Made by a program: the position numbers and the translations under genes
The notes under the pieces: generated by a model
The model's database searches: none
Told to the model about the DNA's origin: nothing
What the model saw: only the letters and a program-made list of their open reading frames with translations
Part shown: positions 39,409-50,654 of the stretch, in pieces
Layout of the letters: each line of letters opens with the position of its first letter
Numbering within the stretch: position 1 is the stretch's first letter
From: Klebsiella sp. BIGb0407
GTDB lineage: Bacteria > Pseudomonadota > Gammaproteobacteria > Enterobacterales > Enterobacteriaceae
Direction: 5' to 3'
Assembly: GCF_024807845.1 (NCBI RefSeq)
Contig: NZ_JANUEQ010000002.1
Location: 496,001-560,000 of the forward strand
Length of the DNA: 64,000 nt

Positions 39409-40959
39409 TTATTTGACGTTAATGATAATCCGCCGGTAAGAGGTTAATGAAGGCTGACCATTGTCGGTCACAGCAAGAATCAGGTGCATGGTTCCTGCGC
39501 GAAGTGCTTTAACTTCAGCTTTAGACTGCGTGTTTTCGACAATTTCAAGCATTGGCGGCGCCTGCAGGAAATCTTCACCAAGACGTCCCTGCACTTCGTT
39601 AAACGGAACGGGCTGCGCCTGAGTCGCTCCTGCCTCCGGGTAGAGGAACCAGCGGTAACTGAGCTTATCCCCATCAGGATCTTTACTGCCTTCGGTATCA
39701 AGGGTGAGTGTTTCACCGACTTTCGCGGTAAGGAAAATCGCTTCCTGCCCCTTATCGCCGTTCACCACTACCTCTGGATTATGGTTGGCCGAGGCATAAT
39801 CCTTAATACTCCAGTCCATTCTTGCCGCGAAGTCATGCTGGAAAGCATCGCGCCAGCGCCAGACGGTTGCTTGATTAGAGGTGTACTGTTGACCATCGAT
39901 ACCCTTTACAGTGTCAGCGGCGTTCAGGTTTCCGGGATAAAAATCGCCGCCGTTGCTCCAAAATGGTCGTGTTTCATGTTGTGGCTGACGCACAATATAG
40001 CGTCCGCCCCAGCCGCCCCAGCCCGGGTTACGCTCACTGTTAAGGCCGTTACGAATCAGTCCGAGGAACGAAGGCGTATCGCCTTCCATGATAAACAGAT
40101 ATTGCAGATAGCCTTTACCCAAGGGCCCTTTACTACGGATATTTTTATCCAGCCAGCTCTGGGATACCGTCGTGAAATCAGCGCCTGGCGCATTACGATA
40201 GAAGCGATCGCCGCTGATACCCGTCCAGGTCGCGCGGGCATAGTCTTCGCCATTCTGACTGGAAGGATCGCCGATCCAGGTGATTTCAGGATAATTTTCA
40301 CGTACCCAAAAACCGGCATCATCCTGATCGGAAATAGCATAGACAACCAGGTTTTTACTCAAAGCTTTCACGGCACCAGCCGGATGTTTGGCGCTTAAAT
40401 CTTTTAGTGCCTGGGCGAGTGTATTGGCCCCACCCCACAGGTTGATATACAAGGGGCGATTAGGATCGGTGCTTTTTTCTATCGCAGTGACGAGCAAGTC
40501 GGAGCCAGCAGTCTGTTTACCCTTGCCAGTCGCCGCCAGTCCATACCCGGCGATTCCCGGAGCAACGACGGTGGCCAGCTGGGCTTTTGTTGGGAAATCT
40601 GCTGAGTGTTTCAGTAAGTTCGGCTGCACCTCACCGTAGTGACCCAGCACCAGGTTAATCATATCCGGATTAATCTTTTCTCTCTGCCAGGTCGAGGTGG
40701 TAGCCACCAGTCCTTCAATATCCATCTCATTGGCGTACAGCAGAAAACGGGTCAGCGACATCTGATCGTCAGGCTCATTTCCAATGTCGGTCAGGACGAA
40801 TACGCGTGGTTTAGCCTGATAGGGCAGAACTTTAGTTGCCATCTGGCTGGCTGCGGTATCAGCACTAGCGGCAGCGACGGCTAAGGGTGCGGATATTGCC
40901 AGAACACCCGTTAAAGCCAGACAGATACTTTGTACTAATCTACTGCGATGTAAATTCAC
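39409..40959 (-). CDS. Secreted DUF1593 nucleoside-hydrolase-like protein
   Basis: 516 residues with a signal peptide (cleavage near 'APLAVAA-ASA', residue ~30). The N-terminal domain starts with 'VFVLTDIGNEPDDQMSLTRFL', the D-x-x-x-x-D-D metal-binding pattern of the nucleoside hydrolase-like fold, and continues with 'LYINLWGGANTLAQAL' and 'WWGGWGGRY'-type aromatic/glycine loops. The C-terminal ~90 residues are an Ig/PKD-like module ('GSKDPDGDKLSYRW'). DUF1593 proteins include a cellulose-binding protein of Saccharophagus; substrate unknown, a carbohydrate or glycoside is likely. Controlled by an antiterminator leader (41007-41084), which suggests induction by a sugar. Monocistronic. Confidence 0.8.
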   Translation of the reverse strand: MNLHRSRLVQSICLALTGVLAISAPLAVAAASADTAASQMATKVLPYQAKPRVFVLTDIGNEPDDQMSLTRFLLYANEMDIEGLVATTSTWQREKINPDMINLVLGHYGEVQPNLLKHSADFPTKAQLATVVAPGIAGYGLAATGKGKQTAGSDLLVTAIEKSTDPNRPLYINLWGGANTLAQALKDLSAKHPAGAVKALSKNLVVYAISDQDDAGFWVRENYPEITWIGDPSSQNGEDYARATWTGISGDRFYRNAPGADFTTVSQSWLDKNIRSKGPLGKGYLQYLFIMEGDTPSFLGLIRNGLNSERNPGWGGWGGRYIVRQPQHETRPFWSNGGDFYPGNLNAADTVKGIDGQQYTSNQATVWRWRDAFQHDFAARMDWSIKDYASANHNPEVVVNGDKGQEAIFLTAKVGETLTLDTEGSKDPDGDKLSYRWFLYPEAGATQAQPVPFNEVQGRLGEDFLQAPPMLEIVENTQSKAEVKALRAGTMHLILAVTDNGQPSLTSYRRIIINVK

Positions 40960-41006
40960 AATGTTGACCTCAATAGTTCTTTTTATAGAGTACTTTCCCC
41001 AAAAAC

Positions 41007-41084
41007 AAAAAAACCTGGCTCTGAAAAAAGAACAAAGTTCAAATTTCAGAAACCAGGTTTTGCCTGCGAAAGCAGTAGCAATCC
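41007..41084 (-). promoter_or_regulatory. BglG/LicT-type antiterminator (RAT) leader before the DUF1593 gene
   Basis: Minus-strand RNA: the RAT at 41084-41055 begins GGATTGCTACTG and ends GGCAAAACCT, almost the E. coli bgl RAT. Its last bases overlap the 5' arm of a terminator (AAAACCTGG..TTCTGAA / TTCAG-GCCAGGTTTTTTT, 41060-41007). Binding of a BglG-family protein would stabilise the RAT and prevent termination. The leader ends 48 bp before the gene. Confidence 0.9.
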
Positions 41085-41216
41085 ACTAAAACCAATGTAC
41101 AACACGGATAATTTTATTTACAAGAGTGATGGCCTGTAAATGTGACATCGCTCCAGGCCTGGCGGATTACTCTTACTTTCCCGGACAGTTTGCACGACCA
41201 CTTTCCAATGGTACGG
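41085..41216. other. Intergenic region upstream of the RAT leader
   Basis: 130 bp that should hold the promoter of the DUF1593 transcription unit (minus strand). No gene; several plus-strand open frames here have no support. Confidence 0.4.
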
Positions 41217-41253
41217 GCAAAAAAGAGGCCGCAACGTTAACCGTTGCGGCCTC
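41217..41253 (-). terminator. ytfP/tam operon terminator
   Basis: Minus strand: GAGGCCGCAACG-GTTAA-CGTTGCGGCCTC followed by TTTTTT. A 12-bp perfect GC-rich stem, 90 bp after the ytfP stop. Confidence 0.92.
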
Positions 41254-41342
41254 CTGTAAGAGCTTGACTGACAAGCATTATGCCAGATGGCGGCGTTTTT
41301 ATTTATCACGCAGCCGCTGGGACTATTCCCGGCATAACAACA

Positions 41343-41687
41343 TCAATACTTGTCTTTATCCAGCCAGTTTCCGCTCTCAATTCTTGTCAGCCCGTCCACC
41401 GGACGCTGATAGACGTACATCCATGCACTCCCGTAAGGAGTTTGAATGAGATGGCGCTTATATTCCCCTCCCTGGGTACGAAGCGCATCTAGCTCCGACA
41501 ATGTTGATGCATCAATTCGGTAGACTTCACCAATGACCCCCCCTTCGCCAGGTACGGCGCCCGGGTAGTGCCCAAGGCTATATAACACGAAGTTTTTTTC
41601 CGTATGTTCGCCCATCAACTGAGCATTGGTCATCCAATGACTATTGCCTTGCTTGCGTCGTAAACTACCGTAAACAAATATTCGCAT
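41343..41687 (-). CDS. ytfP: GGCT-family protein YtfP
   Basis: 114 residues (E. coli 113) with the gamma-glutamylcyclotransferase-like start 'IFVYGSLRRKQGNSHWM' and the 'GEVYRID..LSELDALRTQGGEY' segment containing the likely acidic active-site residue. Function in E. coli is not firmly known. 2 bp after tamB, same operon. Confidence 0.95.
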   Translation of the reverse strand: MRIFVYGSLRRKQGNSHWMTNAQLMGEHTEKNFVLYSLGHYPGAVPGEGGVIGEVYRIDASTLSELDALRTQGGEYKRHLIQTPYGSAWMYVYQRPVDGLTRIESGNWLDKDKY

Positions 41688-41689
41688 TG

Positions 41690-44600
41690 CTAAAACTCAA
41701 ACTGATAGAGCAGATCTAGCGCCTGATCAATACCAGACACCGCTTCCAGATATAGCCTAGGCATTAAGCGATAGCGCAGGGTTAACGTCGCTAAAGAATC
41801 AAAAATACCTACGCCATACTTCACTTGTAGACCCGGTAGTACATAGCCGCTGACAACCACCTGAGAAGAATCTCCGACTCCTGCGGTATCCAGCGTCAGA
41901 TTACTGACACCGAACGTCTCTCCGATTTTACCCACAATCTGACCACTTTGTGCAACCCCCAGGCCCACTAACATTGAGGTCATCACATCGCCGTCACCCC
42001 CGGAGTTACTTAAACTCTGTCCGCGCAGTAAATATGACAGAATTTCTTGCTGTGACATTCCCGGAACTGAAAACAGTTGCACCGAAGGTTCCGGAGCCAG
42101 TCCTAACACTCTGACACCCGCTATAACATTGTTTTCAGTCGATTGTGGGTTACGGATAGCTTCGATATTAACATAGGGTTGCTCCGGTGGGCCGGAGAAT
42201 AATAATTCACCTTTACGGACTATCAAATCCTGACCATAAGCACGGAAACGGCCCTGAGGAATTGAAATCTGCCCATTGAGACCCAGCCCCTGTTTGTCCT
42301 GAGTGACAGCAAGATCACCGGTTAAGCGCGCCCTGAGTCCGAACGCATTCAGCCAGATATTATTCCCAATACGAATTTTTAAATTGCTGTTAATAGGTAT
42401 CGAGGCTGTACGAGTCTCTATCGGCTGCAAATTCTCATTCAGCATCACCACATCACTGGAGACACCGACTGCGCTTTCCGGCAGGTCATGAACCGTAATT
42501 CGCGCCCAAGGGATATCGACATAGCCATTGAGGGTAAAAGCGCTTGGCGTTGCTATAAACTCAACATCCGGTGAAACATCAAGACGCGCCATTGGCGGAA
42601 CAGTGATACGGAGTTTGTCACCCTTGGCAGCAATACGTGCGCGCCAGTTATCGATGACAGTCCAGTCAGCATCACCGTTAAGGACTATCTGCCCCTGACG
42701 GGTACGCAGCGTACCTTGTAGCACAGAGTTCATGCCATTGAATTCAACCGCCATCTGGCTAGGTTGCATTTCAACTGGCATAAAGTTACCCGCAATATCC
42801 AGATTATTCAGCTGTAACTGGCCGTAGACTTGCGGACGCTGGAGGTTACCGCCCAGACGCAGGTTAGTATTCAGCAGGCCCTGAACTTTCTCGCCACGGG
42901 TAAAGATTGCGTTAACCATATCCAGTGAGAGATTGCGGATGTTCACATTTCCGCCGAGGTTACGTTTCCCCTGAGGGTCACTTACCTTCACTTCACCATC
43001 AAGCTGGCCATTATTGACTAGCTTGATAAACCAGCCTGCCTGGGCAAGATTATCTTTAATCTCAGCATTCAGATTTAATTGCTCAAAAGCCAATGGCAGA
43101 GACTGTCCATTGACGTCCTGGGTTACTTTTACGCCCTGGCCATTCAGCGTCACTTTACCCTGAGGTAAGCCACCGGCTTCGCTGTCCCAGCTCACATTCG
43201 CCTTACCAGAGAAGATGCCTGCCGCCTGAGTTTCTGCCGGCAAGTAAGGTTTGATCATGTTCAAGTTAAAACGGTTGAGATTAACCGCCGCATGACCTTT
43301 AGCCCCGGCTTCTATCGGTTGTGGCACACAAAGTTCAGCGTCCGGGTTAATCCAGCAATGAGGGCCTATCTCCACTTGCTGTTTCTCATTACTGAACGCA
43401 AGCGACATAGCCCGGTTTAGACGCCATGGTCCGACAGGTGTATCAAAACGGGTATCGCTGAGTTGCCCGGTCCAGGTTTCCAGTTTTCTGTCGAAGTTAC
43501 CTGACAATGTTAGCTGTCCGGATACCGGTTCACTCTGAATACGGAGCTGTAACCTATGGTTCTTCTCTTCCCCTTTAATACCCACCGTCACCAGGGCAAC
43601 ATTGAGGTCAGGAACCGTAATCCGCTCCATTCGCAGATCCATATCACCGCGAATAACATCGTGAGAAACGACATCACCCTTCACTAAAATACGCGCAACC
43701 GAGAAATCCTGAAAACGCAGGTTACTGGCATTAATATCAGCCAGTACTTGCGGGGCATCTACCTCACCACGAACTTTAACTGAGCCTTTAATCGCCCCGC
43801 CCAGTCCTGGCAGGATATTATCGAGACCAGGGGCATTGATGATAGCATCCAGATTGAGATCTTTCTGGCCAAATTCACCCTTGATATCTGCCTTGTTACG
43901 TCCCAGCTCTAAACGCAAATCCGGGATATTCCACTGCATATAGTTGTTGCCCCGAATCTGCCCTTGAACGTTAACTTTATTCTCTTTAACGTTACCTGCC
44001 AGTTTCAGTTCCGGAATATCTATCTGCCAGCTTCCGCCATAGAGGCTACCGGTAGTTTTAATTTTTCCGTCGAGTTTTGCCGGCCATTCAGGAAACTGCT
44101 TGGCGGTATTAATACCTGCCAGAGTCAGGTCAGCACGCCAGCTAATGGCTTTCGACCAGTCAACAATGCCCGTTAACTCGGTATTACCCTGCAAGGCAGC
44201 CAGACGCAGTTTATCAATAGTAAATTGTTCGGTATTACCCTGACCATCAAGGAACAGAGTCGCTTCAGGGAGATCTTTACCCTGGAGAGCGCTTTTCAAG
44301 GACAGTTTATAGTCGGTCATTTTGCCGCTAAAACGGAATTTAAAATCATCAGCCTGGTAGGCCTTATCTCCGCTTAGTGGCCAGTACAACTGCTTGCTGT
44401 CGACAGCAAGATTAAGCGGCAATCCTGCCTCGGCAAGCTCTGTCTGCGCTTTCAGGTTCACATTGACGGGCCCGGATAGCGCCAGGTCAATATCCAGTGT
44501 TTCACGCAGCGCACCGCTGACCTGGAGCGCGACCTGTTCACCGATAACAGGTTCGATATTTAGCGTGCTGTTCAGACTCAGATTAACCGGCCAGTTGTTC

Positions 44601-45454
44601 TGTAATCTGGCGGTTCCTGTGGCATCAACTTTACCCTGAGACGAGTCAACCCTGAGGGTATCAAGCTTGATATCACCATTGATACTGCTGGCCTTGAGCA
44701 ACAGAGAGTGAACGGTAAGTTCAGTGTCGCCCCTCAGACGCAGATCTGTGGCAGTAAACTGCTGAATATCGAGATTAAGCGGCAGGTTAACATCAGCCAT
44801 CTGCGGTAGAAAAGGTTCGGCAAATAGTTTATTCAGCGTTTCACTCAGTGGCTCTTCTTCACTAACCGCTGGCGGCTCAAGCTCTTCAGCCGTTTCCACC
44901 ACCGGCGTTTTTGGCAGTGCTATTTGCAGGCCTTGCAGGGTGGTTGGCAGTAAGGTCAAATTAATGTCTTGCCACTGCAAGCCTGAAGAGAACTCGCTGA
45001 GTGCGACAGAGGTGCCGTCGATACTCAGACTGATATTTTTCAGCCCGACATGACTGAGTTTCAGGGGATAAGGGGTAGACAGGTTAAGCGCGGTATCGTC
45101 CTCCGGAACCGGTGCAGCCGGTGGCATTTTGCTGGTGTCGATAGCAATATCAGCATCTGCCAGGGATAAATCATTCACACACAGGCTACTGTCCCACAGG
45201 CATCCCAGGTCAACCTCCAGATGGACAGTCCCGGCTTTAACATCGACGCCTGGTTGCTGATAGCGTAAATCCTTAATCGTCAGATTACGCCACCCCCCGT
45301 CAACATGGCCGATATTCAGACCTGGTACCCAGCGGTTAGCCGCATTAAATAACAGATGCAGGCCCGATGTGGTTCCGACCAGGAAGCCCACCGAACCAAC
45401 AAGAACTAACACCACAATCAATACTGCGAGGCTTATCTTTTTCCAGCGACTCAT
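41690..45454 (-). CDS. tamB: Translocation and assembly module subunit TamB
   Basis: 1,254 residues. One N-terminal membrane anchor (~7-27, '[21 protein letters not shown]'), then a long beta-rich AsmA-like periplasmic body and the C-terminal DUF490/TamB domain ('[41 protein letters not shown]'). It bridges inner and outer membranes with TamA; roles in outer-membrane protein insertion and phospholipid transport are known for the family. Its start overlaps the tamA stop by 4 bp. Confidence 0.96.
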   Translation of the reverse strand: MSRWKKISLAVLIVVLVLVGSVGFLVGTTSGLHLLFNAANRWVPGLNIGHVDGGWRNLTIKDLRYQQPGVDVKAGTVHLEVDLGCLWDSSLCVNDLSLADADIAIDTSKMPPAAPVPEDDTALNLSTPYPLKLSHVGLKNISLSIDGTSVALSEFSSGLQWQDINLTLLPTTLQGLQIALPKTPVVETAEELEPPAVSEEEPLSETLNKLFAEPFLPQMADVNLPLNLDIQQFTATDLRLRGDTELTVHSLLLKASSINGDIKLDTLRVDSSQGKVDATGTARLQNNWPVNLSLNSTLNIEPVIGEQVALQVSGALRETLDIDLALSGPVNVNLKAQTELAEAGLPLNLAVDSKQLYWPLSGDKAYQADDFKFRFSGKMTDYKLSLKSALQGKDLPEATLFLDGQGNTEQFTIDKLRLAALQGNTELTGIVDWSKAISWRADLTLAGINTAKQFPEWPAKLDGKIKTTGSLYGGSWQIDIPELKLAGNVKENKVNVQGQIRGNNYMQWNIPDLRLELGRNKADIKGEFGQKDLNLDAIINAPGLDNILPGLGGAIKGSVKVRGEVDAPQVLADINASNLRFQDFSVARILVKGDVVSHDVIRGDMDLRMERITVPDLNVALVTVGIKGEEKNHRLQLRIQSEPVSGQLTLSGNFDRKLETWTGQLSDTRFDTPVGPWRLNRAMSLAFSNEKQQVEIGPHCWINPDAELCVPQPIEAGAKGHAAVNLNRFNLNMIKPYLPAETQAAGIFSGKANVSWDSEAGGLPQGKVTLNGQGVKVTQDVNGQSLPLAFEQLNLNAEIKDNLAQAGWFIKLVNNGQLDGEVKVSDPQGKRNLGGNVNIRNLSLDMVNAIFTRGEKVQGLLNTNLRLGGNLQRPQVYGQLQLNNLDIAGNFMPVEMQPSQMAVEFNGMNSVLQGTLRTRQGQIVLNGDADWTVIDNWRARIAAKGDKLRITVPPMARLDVSPDVEFIATPSAFTLNGYVDIPWARITVHDLPESAVGVSSDVVMLNENLQPIETRTASIPINSNLKIRIGNNIWLNAFGLRARLTGDLAVTQDKQGLGLNGQISIPQGRFRAYGQDLIVRKGELLFSGPPEQPYVNIEAIRNPQSTENNVIAGVRVLGLAPEPSVQLFSVPGMSQQEILSYLLRGQSLSNSGGDGDVMTSMLVGLGVAQSGQIVGKIGETFGVSNLTLDTAGVGDSSQVVVSGYVLPGLQVKYGVGIFDSLATLTLRYRLMPRLYLEAVSGIDQALDLLYQFEF

Positions 45455-47187
45455 AGTTCAGGCCCCAAACCGATGTAAAACTGTAAACCCTTCTCATCTT
45501 TATCTGCGACGGGCACTGCAAAATCTAACTTAATTGGCCCGACCGGCGATTGCCAGCGGACACCAATCCCGGCACCGGTTTTGAAGTCGCTCTGGGTAAA
45601 GTCATCAACCGCTTCACCGCTATCAACAAACACCGCCCCCCACCATTTCCCGGTGACGTTGTACTGATATTCCAGTGAACCCGACACCATTCTTGAGGCG
45701 CCTATCAGCTTTCCGTTATCGTCACGTGGTGAGATAGATTTGTATTTATAACCACGGATACTGCGATCCCCGCCGGCAAAAAAGCGCAAATCCGGTGGAA
45801 CACGAGAGAAATCATTGGTTTCTATCCAGCCAACGGTGCCGCGAACCACAAAGCGATTTTTTTCCGCAAGCGTACGGATCCAGACGTTTTGAGCCTGGAA
45901 GATACCGAAATCGACATCAGAGCCCCAGGTAGTGTTAGAAACATCTATCGAATAACGCTGTGAGTCACCCCATACCGGCATCAGGCCACCACGGGAACGT
46001 GTACGGCTGAGGTTTACGCCCGGGTAGAGCAGCATAGTGGTATTAGTGACATCTGCCTGGGTAAAGTGATCCAGACTCCAGCGCAGGTTAATATTGCGCT
46101 GCCAGCCGCTCGATAAATCCCAGTAACGTGAGAGAACTGTAGTGGTAGAATCTGAACGGGTATCGTTTAAATCAGTACGTTTAAAACCTGTTTGTACCAG
46201 GTAATACTGTTCGATAGGGTTTTTAAGCAGTGGAATTTTATAGCTAAAATCAAGCGTTTGTTCGGGCGCCGACAGCGTAGTCGTGGCCGTCAGGCTTTGG
46301 CCATATTCGTTAACCCAGGGTTTTCTCCACGAAGCTCGCAAACGAGGCCCGACGTCAGTGGCATACCCGCCCCCCAGTTCGACTGAGTTTTGTGTACGCG
46401 GCGTCACGACGCCATCAAGTGGTAATACTTTGGTTTCACGTGATTTATCAAATTCAGGTACCACAACGACCGAGTTAAACCAGCCTGTGGCCGACAAACG
46501 ACGGTTCAATTCTGCCAGGTCACTTGACTGATAGACATCCCCCTCTTTAAAGGGGATCAGGCTTTGCAGGTAATCATCACGGATCTGCGAGCCCTGGAAG
46601 GTGACCTTTCCAAAGCGATAGCGCTCACCGCTGTTGAAGTCGATATCCCAGAATGCCTGATGTCTTGCCAGCGACACGCCAAGCTGACTTTTAATAAACT
46701 CGCTGTCGAAATAGCCTTCACTTAATGCCAGGCTTGAAAGCCCACTCTTAAAGCTGTCGTAATCACCCTGATTCAGTATCGTGCCTATTTTCGGCCGGGT
46801 TTTAAGCAGTGCGAGATATTTCTCGTCAGTTCGCGCACCGCCACTTAATACCACATCGGTTCCACCGATAAGCACAGGTTCACCCGGTGAGACATCAGCA
46901 CGCAAAACCTGACGACCTTTACCCACCGGCGGCGGATAAAGCGTAAATTTGATGGTCGGTTCAAAATAGCCCAGGGCTTTCAAACCCTCGCGGATAGAAT
47001 CATCAACGCGAGACTGGAAGCGCAAATCGGGGGTCACTTCATCACTTTGAATGGTAGATAGCTGAGCACGTACGTTTTTCTGTAATTCGCCGCTCAACCC
47101 TTCAACCTGTAATCGGATATTTGCTGCAGTAGCCCATGCACTTGCCATGCAAAGACTGGTAATACATAAGATACGGATAGCTGGCAC
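45451..47187 (-). CDS. tamA: Translocation and assembly module subunit TamA (Omp85)
   Basis: 578 residues from the GTG at 47187, chosen because AGGAGG lies 6 nt upstream and the length then matches E. coli TamA (577); an in-frame ATG at 47226 would add 13 unconserved residues. Signal peptide to about residue 22 ('..[14 protein letters not shown]'), three POTRA domains, then a 16-strand barrel with the Omp85 motif '[15 protein letters not shown]' and C-terminal 'FYIGLGPEL'. Outer membrane partner of TamB. Confidence 0.95.
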   Translation of the reverse strand: MPAIRILCITSLCMASAWATAANIRLQVEGLSGELQKNVRAQLSTIQSDEVTPDLRFQSRVDDSIREGLKALGYFEPTIKFTLYPPPVGKGRQVLRADVSPGEPVLIGGTDVVLSGGARTDEKYLALLKTRPKIGTILNQGDYDSFKSGLSSLALSEGYFDSEFIKSQLGVSLARHQAFWDIDFNSGERYRFGKVTFQGSQIRDDYLQSLIPFKEGDVYQSSDLAELNRRLSATGWFNSVVVVPEFDKSRETKVLPLDGVVTPRTQNSVELGGGYATDVGPRLRASWRKPWVNEYGQSLTATTTLSAPEQTLDFSYKIPLLKNPIEQYYLVQTGFKRTDLNDTRSDSTTTVLSRYWDLSSGWQRNINLRWSLDHFTQADVTNTTMLLYPGVNLSRTRSRGGLMPVWGDSQRYSIDVSNTTWGSDVDFGIFQAQNVWIRTLAEKNRFVVRGTVGWIETNDFSRVPPDLRFFAGGDRSIRGYKYKSISPRDDNGKLIGASRMVSGSLEYQYNVTGKWWGAVFVDSGEAVDDFTQSDFKTGAGIGVRWQSPVGPIKLDFAVPVADKDEKGLQFYIGLGPEL

Positions 47188-47389
47188 GTTTCCTCCTGAA
47201 TTCCTTATTTTCCTGAACGGAAACATTCACGCTACTTCGCGGAGTCCTCACGCGTCAGCAGAGACGTTGAAAATGGCTCACTCGCCTTAATATCTCTTTA
47301 AAATCTTATCATTCACATATATCGTCAGCCATTACGCCCTTTATGGCAACCCTGATAGACTCATTCCATTATAGTGGAGACACAGACAG

Positions 47390-48028
47390 ATGCCTTTGTT
47401 TGACAAAACGCAAGCCGTATCACAGGCCAGCGCCTTACCAGGCCGGAATGATCCTATGCCTGTTGCCGGGATCCATGCTGTAAATGGTCATTCTATGACA
47501 AATGTACCAGATAACATGGAAACTGCCCTGTTTGCTATGGGATGTTTCTGGGGCGTAGAGCGTTTATACTGGGAAATACCCGGTGTTTATAGCACAGCAG
47601 CAGGCTATTCCGGCGGCTATACGCTCAATCCAAGCTATCACGAAGTCTGTACTGGCCAGACCGGTCACGCCGAAGTCGTCAAAGTGGTTTATGACCCGCA
47701 AGTTGTCAGCTTTGAACAGTTGCTTCAAGCTTTCTGGGAAAATCATGACCCAGCCCAGGGAATGCGTCAAGGTGGTGATATCGGTACCCAGTACCGCTCA
47801 GCTATCTATCCTTTGACCCCCGAGCAGGATGCGACTGCACGCGCCAGTTTAGAACGTTTCCAGGCCGCGATGAAAGAGTCAGGTGATGTCCGTCAGGTAA
47901 CCACTGAAATCACCCCGGCCAGCACCTTCTACTATGCAGAAGACGACCATCAGCAATATCTCTACAAGAACCCGACTGGCTACTGTGGCTTGGGCGGTAT
48001 CGGTATTTGCTTGCCGCTTGAACGTTAA
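47390..48028 (+). CDS. msrA: Peptide methionine (S)-S-oxide reductase MsrA
   Basis: 212 residues (E. coli 212). The catalytic Cys is C52 in '[12 protein letters not shown]'; resolving cysteines lie near the C-terminus in '[16 protein letters not shown]'. Repairs oxidised methionine in the cytoplasm. Divergent from tamA, as in E. coli. Confidence 0.97.
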   Translation: MPLFDKTQAVSQASALPGRNDPMPVAGIHAVNGHSMTNVPDNMETALFAMGCFWGVERLYWEIPGVYSTAAGYSGGYTLNPSYHEVCTGQTGHAEVVKVVYDPQVVSFEQLLQAFWENHDPAQGMRQGGDIGTQYRSAIYPLTPEQDATARASLERFQAAMKESGDVRQVTTEITPASTFYYAEDDHQQYLYKNPTGYCGLGGIGICLPLER

Positions 48029-48049
48029 TTTCAGCATCGCTTTTTAAAG

Positions 48050-48071
48050 TAATAGCCCTACCGGGCTATTA
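48050..48071. terminator. Weak terminator after msrA
   Basis: TAATAGCCC-TACC-GGGCTATTA hairpin between the convergent msrA and LprI-like genes. Confidence 0.55.
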
Positions 48072-48081
48072 CTGCTTCAAG

Positions 48082-48498
48082 CTAGTTACCTAATTGAGTG
48101 CTTTGCCGTAAACGATACAGGCTTAACGCCTTGTCTTTGATGACATTCATCCTGGTTTCGGCAGCAATAATCCCCCAGATAGTGCCCTGCTCCTGGCGAT
48201 AGAATTCATTAGTCGCTTCATTATAAGAATCTTTATACTTAATCCATTGGCGCTGTGAAGCGCGTAGCGCCTTGCGTACGCTTTCAGGATTATCCTTCAG
48301 TAATGCCTGATATTGCGTATTCAGCTCGCTGTCCCAGGCGGCCATCGCCTGGCCATAACACTCACTGGAATCGATTGTGGTCTGTGCCTTGTTCTGACAT
48401 TGCTCAAGCGCGGCATCAATTTTATCTGCCGGGGACTCTGCAAACACCGGCAAAGTGTAGCTGGCTAAGAGCAAAAAAAAGACCGGTTTCAGCTGCAT
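48082..48498 (-). CDS. LprI-like periplasmic protein (DUF1311)
   Basis: 138 residues, signal peptide MQLKPVFFLLLASYTLPVFA. Mature part has the LprI N-terminal domain pattern: 'QCQNKAQTTIDSSECYGQAMAAWDSELNTQYQALLK' and 'LRASQRQWIKYKDSY', with two Cys. The family is named after a mycobacterial lysozyme inhibitor; most enterobacterial members are uncharacterised. Sits alone between msrA and ytfL. Confidence 0.8.
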   Translation of the reverse strand: MQLKPVFFLLLASYTLPVFAESPADKIDAALEQCQNKAQTTIDSSECYGQAMAAWDSELNTQYQALLKDNPESVRKALRASQRQWIKYKDSYNEATNEFYRQEQGTIWGIIAAETRMNVIKDKALSLYRLRQSTQLGN

Positions 48499-48733
48499 AG
48501 GATTTCCCGTATAAAAGAAGAGTTATAGAAAGAAGAGTAATCTCCTCAACAGATTCGGTCAAAATGGATAGAAAAACATCATATCTGAACGGTAGCGACG
48601 AATTTGTTCTTTAGGCTATACTCTGGATGGTTAAAATTATCACCTTGAGCCAGTAAAACGTAGTTAGACAAATATTAACTTATTAGTTATCCATTATCTT
48701 CCAGAGGATCTGACCCCAATAGTCAGATAAATT

Positions 48734-50068
48734 ATGTTAAACAGTATTTTGATAATACTTATTCTGATCGCCATCAGTGCCTTTTTCTCAATCTCTGAGA
48801 TTTCACTTGCCGCATCTCGCAAAATAAAACTTAAACTCCTGGCCGATGAAGGCAATATCAATGCCAGACACGTGCTCAAAATTCAGGAAACACCGGGTAC
48901 CTTTTTTACCGTGGTACAGATTGGCCTGAATGCCGTGGCTATTCTTGGTGGTATTATCGGTGATGCTGCTTTTTCACCCGCTATCCAAATGTTACTGGAA
49001 CGCTTTTTATCACCCGAACTGTCTGAACAGCTGAGCTTCATTTTATCTTTCACCTTAGTAACCAGCCTGTTTATTCTGTTTGCCGACCTGACACCAAAAC
49101 GTATTGCAATGGTATCCCCGGAAGCGATTGCGCTTCGCATCATCAATCCTATGCGTTTTTGCTTATATGTATTTAAGCCATTAGTCTGGATTTTCAATGG
49201 CTTAGCTAATTCAATTTTTCGTCTTTTCAAACTGCCGATGGTACGAAAAGAAGATATCACTTCAGATGATATCTATGCCGTGGTTGAAGCGGGCGCGCTG
49301 GCGGGTGTACTGCGTAAACAGGAGCACGAGTTAATCGAAAACGTGTTTGAGCTGGAATCCCGTACCGTTCCCTCATCAATGACCGCGCGTGAAAATGTGA
49401 TCTGGTTCGATTTGCATGCTGATGAGCAACATCTGAAAGAAACCATTGCTGAACATCCCCATTCAAAATTTTTAGTCTGTAACGGCGATATCGATCATGT
49501 CCTGGGCTATGTTGACTCCAAAGATTTACTGAATCGCGTACTGGCTAATCAAAGTATGGCGCTCAATAGTGGAGTACTTCTGCATAATGCTCTGATTGTG
49601 CCAGATACGCTAACGCTCTCAGAGGCGCTGGAAAGCTTTAAAAGCGCGGCTGAAGATTTCGCCATCATCATGAATGAGTACGCTTTAGTGGTCGGGATCA
49701 TTACCTTAAACGATGTAATGACGACGCTAATGGGTGACCTGGTCGGTCAGGGAATGGAAGAGCAGATTGTCGCTCGCGATGAACATTCATGGTTGATTGA
49801 AGGCGGTACACCGATAGAAGATGTGATGCGTGTTCTGGATATCGATGAGTTTCCGCAGTCAGGTAACTATGAAACTATCGGCGGTTTCATGATGTTTATT
49901 CTGCGTAAGATACCGAAACGTACTGATTCAGTGCTACTGGCGGGTTATAAATTTGAAGTAGTTGATATTGATAACTACCGAATTGATCAGCTACTGGTTA
50001 CACGAATTGATACTAAGACGGGTTCAGCGATGCCTAAGCTGCCGGATGCCTCTTCCCCGACTGAATAA
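48734..50068 (+). CDS. ytfL: CNNM/CBS-domain membrane protein YtfL
   Basis: 444 residues (E. coli 447). An N-terminal DUF21 membrane domain with the CNNM-type start 'AISAFFSISEISLAASRKIKL', a CBS pair in the middle ('VCNGDIDHVLGYVDSKDLLNR', 'MNEYALVVGIITLNDVM') and a CorC/HlyC domain at the C-terminus. E. coli YtfL has been linked to putrescine efflux; relatives transport Mg2+/Co2+. Single gene with terminator. Confidence 0.94.
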   Translation: MLNSILIILILIAISAFFSISEISLAASRKIKLKLLADEGNINARHVLKIQETPGTFFTVVQIGLNAVAILGGIIGDAAFSPAIQMLLERFLSPELSEQLSFILSFTLVTSLFILFADLTPKRIAMVSPEAIALRIINPMRFCLYVFKPLVWIFNGLANSIFRLFKLPMVRKEDITSDDIYAVVEAGALAGVLRKQEHELIENVFELESRTVPSSMTARENVIWFDLHADEQHLKETIAEHPHSKFLVCNGDIDHVLGYVDSKDLLNRVLANQSMALNSGVLLHNALIVPDTLTLSEALESFKSAAEDFAIIMNEYALVVGIITLNDVMTTLMGDLVGQGMEEQIVARDEHSWLIEGGTPIEDVMRVLDIDEFPQSGNYETIGGFMMFILRKIPKRTDSVLLAGYKFEVVDIDNYRIDQLLVTRIDTKTGSAMPKLPDASSPTE

Positions 50069-50087
50069 TCGTCTTACTCTGCAATCG

Positions 50088-50113
50088 AAAACGGCCCACT
50101 ACGGGCCGTTTTT
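50088..50113. terminator. Bidirectional terminator between ytfL and ytfK
   Basis: AAAACGGCCC-ACTAC-GGGCCGTTTTT with A- and T-runs on the two sides, 20 bp after ytfL and just before the end of ytfK. Confidence 0.92.
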
Positions 50114-50120
50114 CATATCA

Positions 50121-50327
50121 CTACACAGCCTCAGCCTGCATTAACGTAACCTGGCGGTTAACTTCAGACATCACTGACAAATGCAGCTTGTCTTTAATTC
50201 TTGGGATAAGGATCTTGCCCTTATCGAACTCAAATGCACCGACATCCTTGATATACAGCCGTCCTCTAAACAGGATCTTAACGTACTTAGCCACTTGTAG
50301 GGGGTTGTAGCGTTGGAAAATTTTCAT
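50121..50327 (-). CDS. ytfK: Stringent-response modulator YtfK
   Basis: 68 residues from the ATG at 50327 ([39 protein letters not shown]...), the full length of the E. coli protein; the frame upstream to 50429 is not conserved. In E. coli YtfK promotes SpoT-dependent (p)ppGpp accumulation on phosphate or fatty-acid starvation. A weak GAGA ribosome binding site precedes it. Confidence 0.93.
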   Translation of the reverse strand: MKIFQRYNPLQVAKYVKILFRGRLYIKDVGAFEFDKGKILIPRIKDKLHLSVMSEVNRQVTLMQAEAV

Positions 50328-50654
50328 TTTATCTTTCTCTCCTGCAATATTGTCGTCTCCGCAGACCACACTTGGTCCAACGAGATGAGACGAAAAAGTT
50401 GATGCACGAAAACTATAGTTCAGAAACAAGTCGGCATCGAGTGTGTATAAGTTTTTTTACTTAATGATGACAAAGTGTCAAAAATCTTCACGAAAAATCG
50501 CCGAGCCTCAATATAGAGACTAATCACTCATCGACCTGTGCTGTTGCCCACAAACTGGTAAGTCCAATTCGCTATCTGCGATAACTTTCTACATATTGTT
50601 AACATAGTCACACTCAGTACTCGGGAACCTTTTCACTCCGATAAGAGGTAACAT
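50328..50654. other. ytfK-ytfJ divergent intergenic region
   Basis: 327 bp that must hold the two divergent promoters. Sequence is AT-rich around 50440-50480. No pho box or other operator that I would defend, and no additional gene. Confidence 0.4.

Noticed and set aside
39484..40398. 304-codon plus-strand frame opposite the DUF1593 gene
   Set aside because: Long but antisense to a protein with signal peptide and conserved motifs; the translated sequence has no domain character.
41126..41449. 107-codon plus-strand frame over the tam operon terminator and ytfP end
   Set aside because: It runs through a clear GC-rich terminator hairpin and the coding strand of ytfP; antisense artefact.
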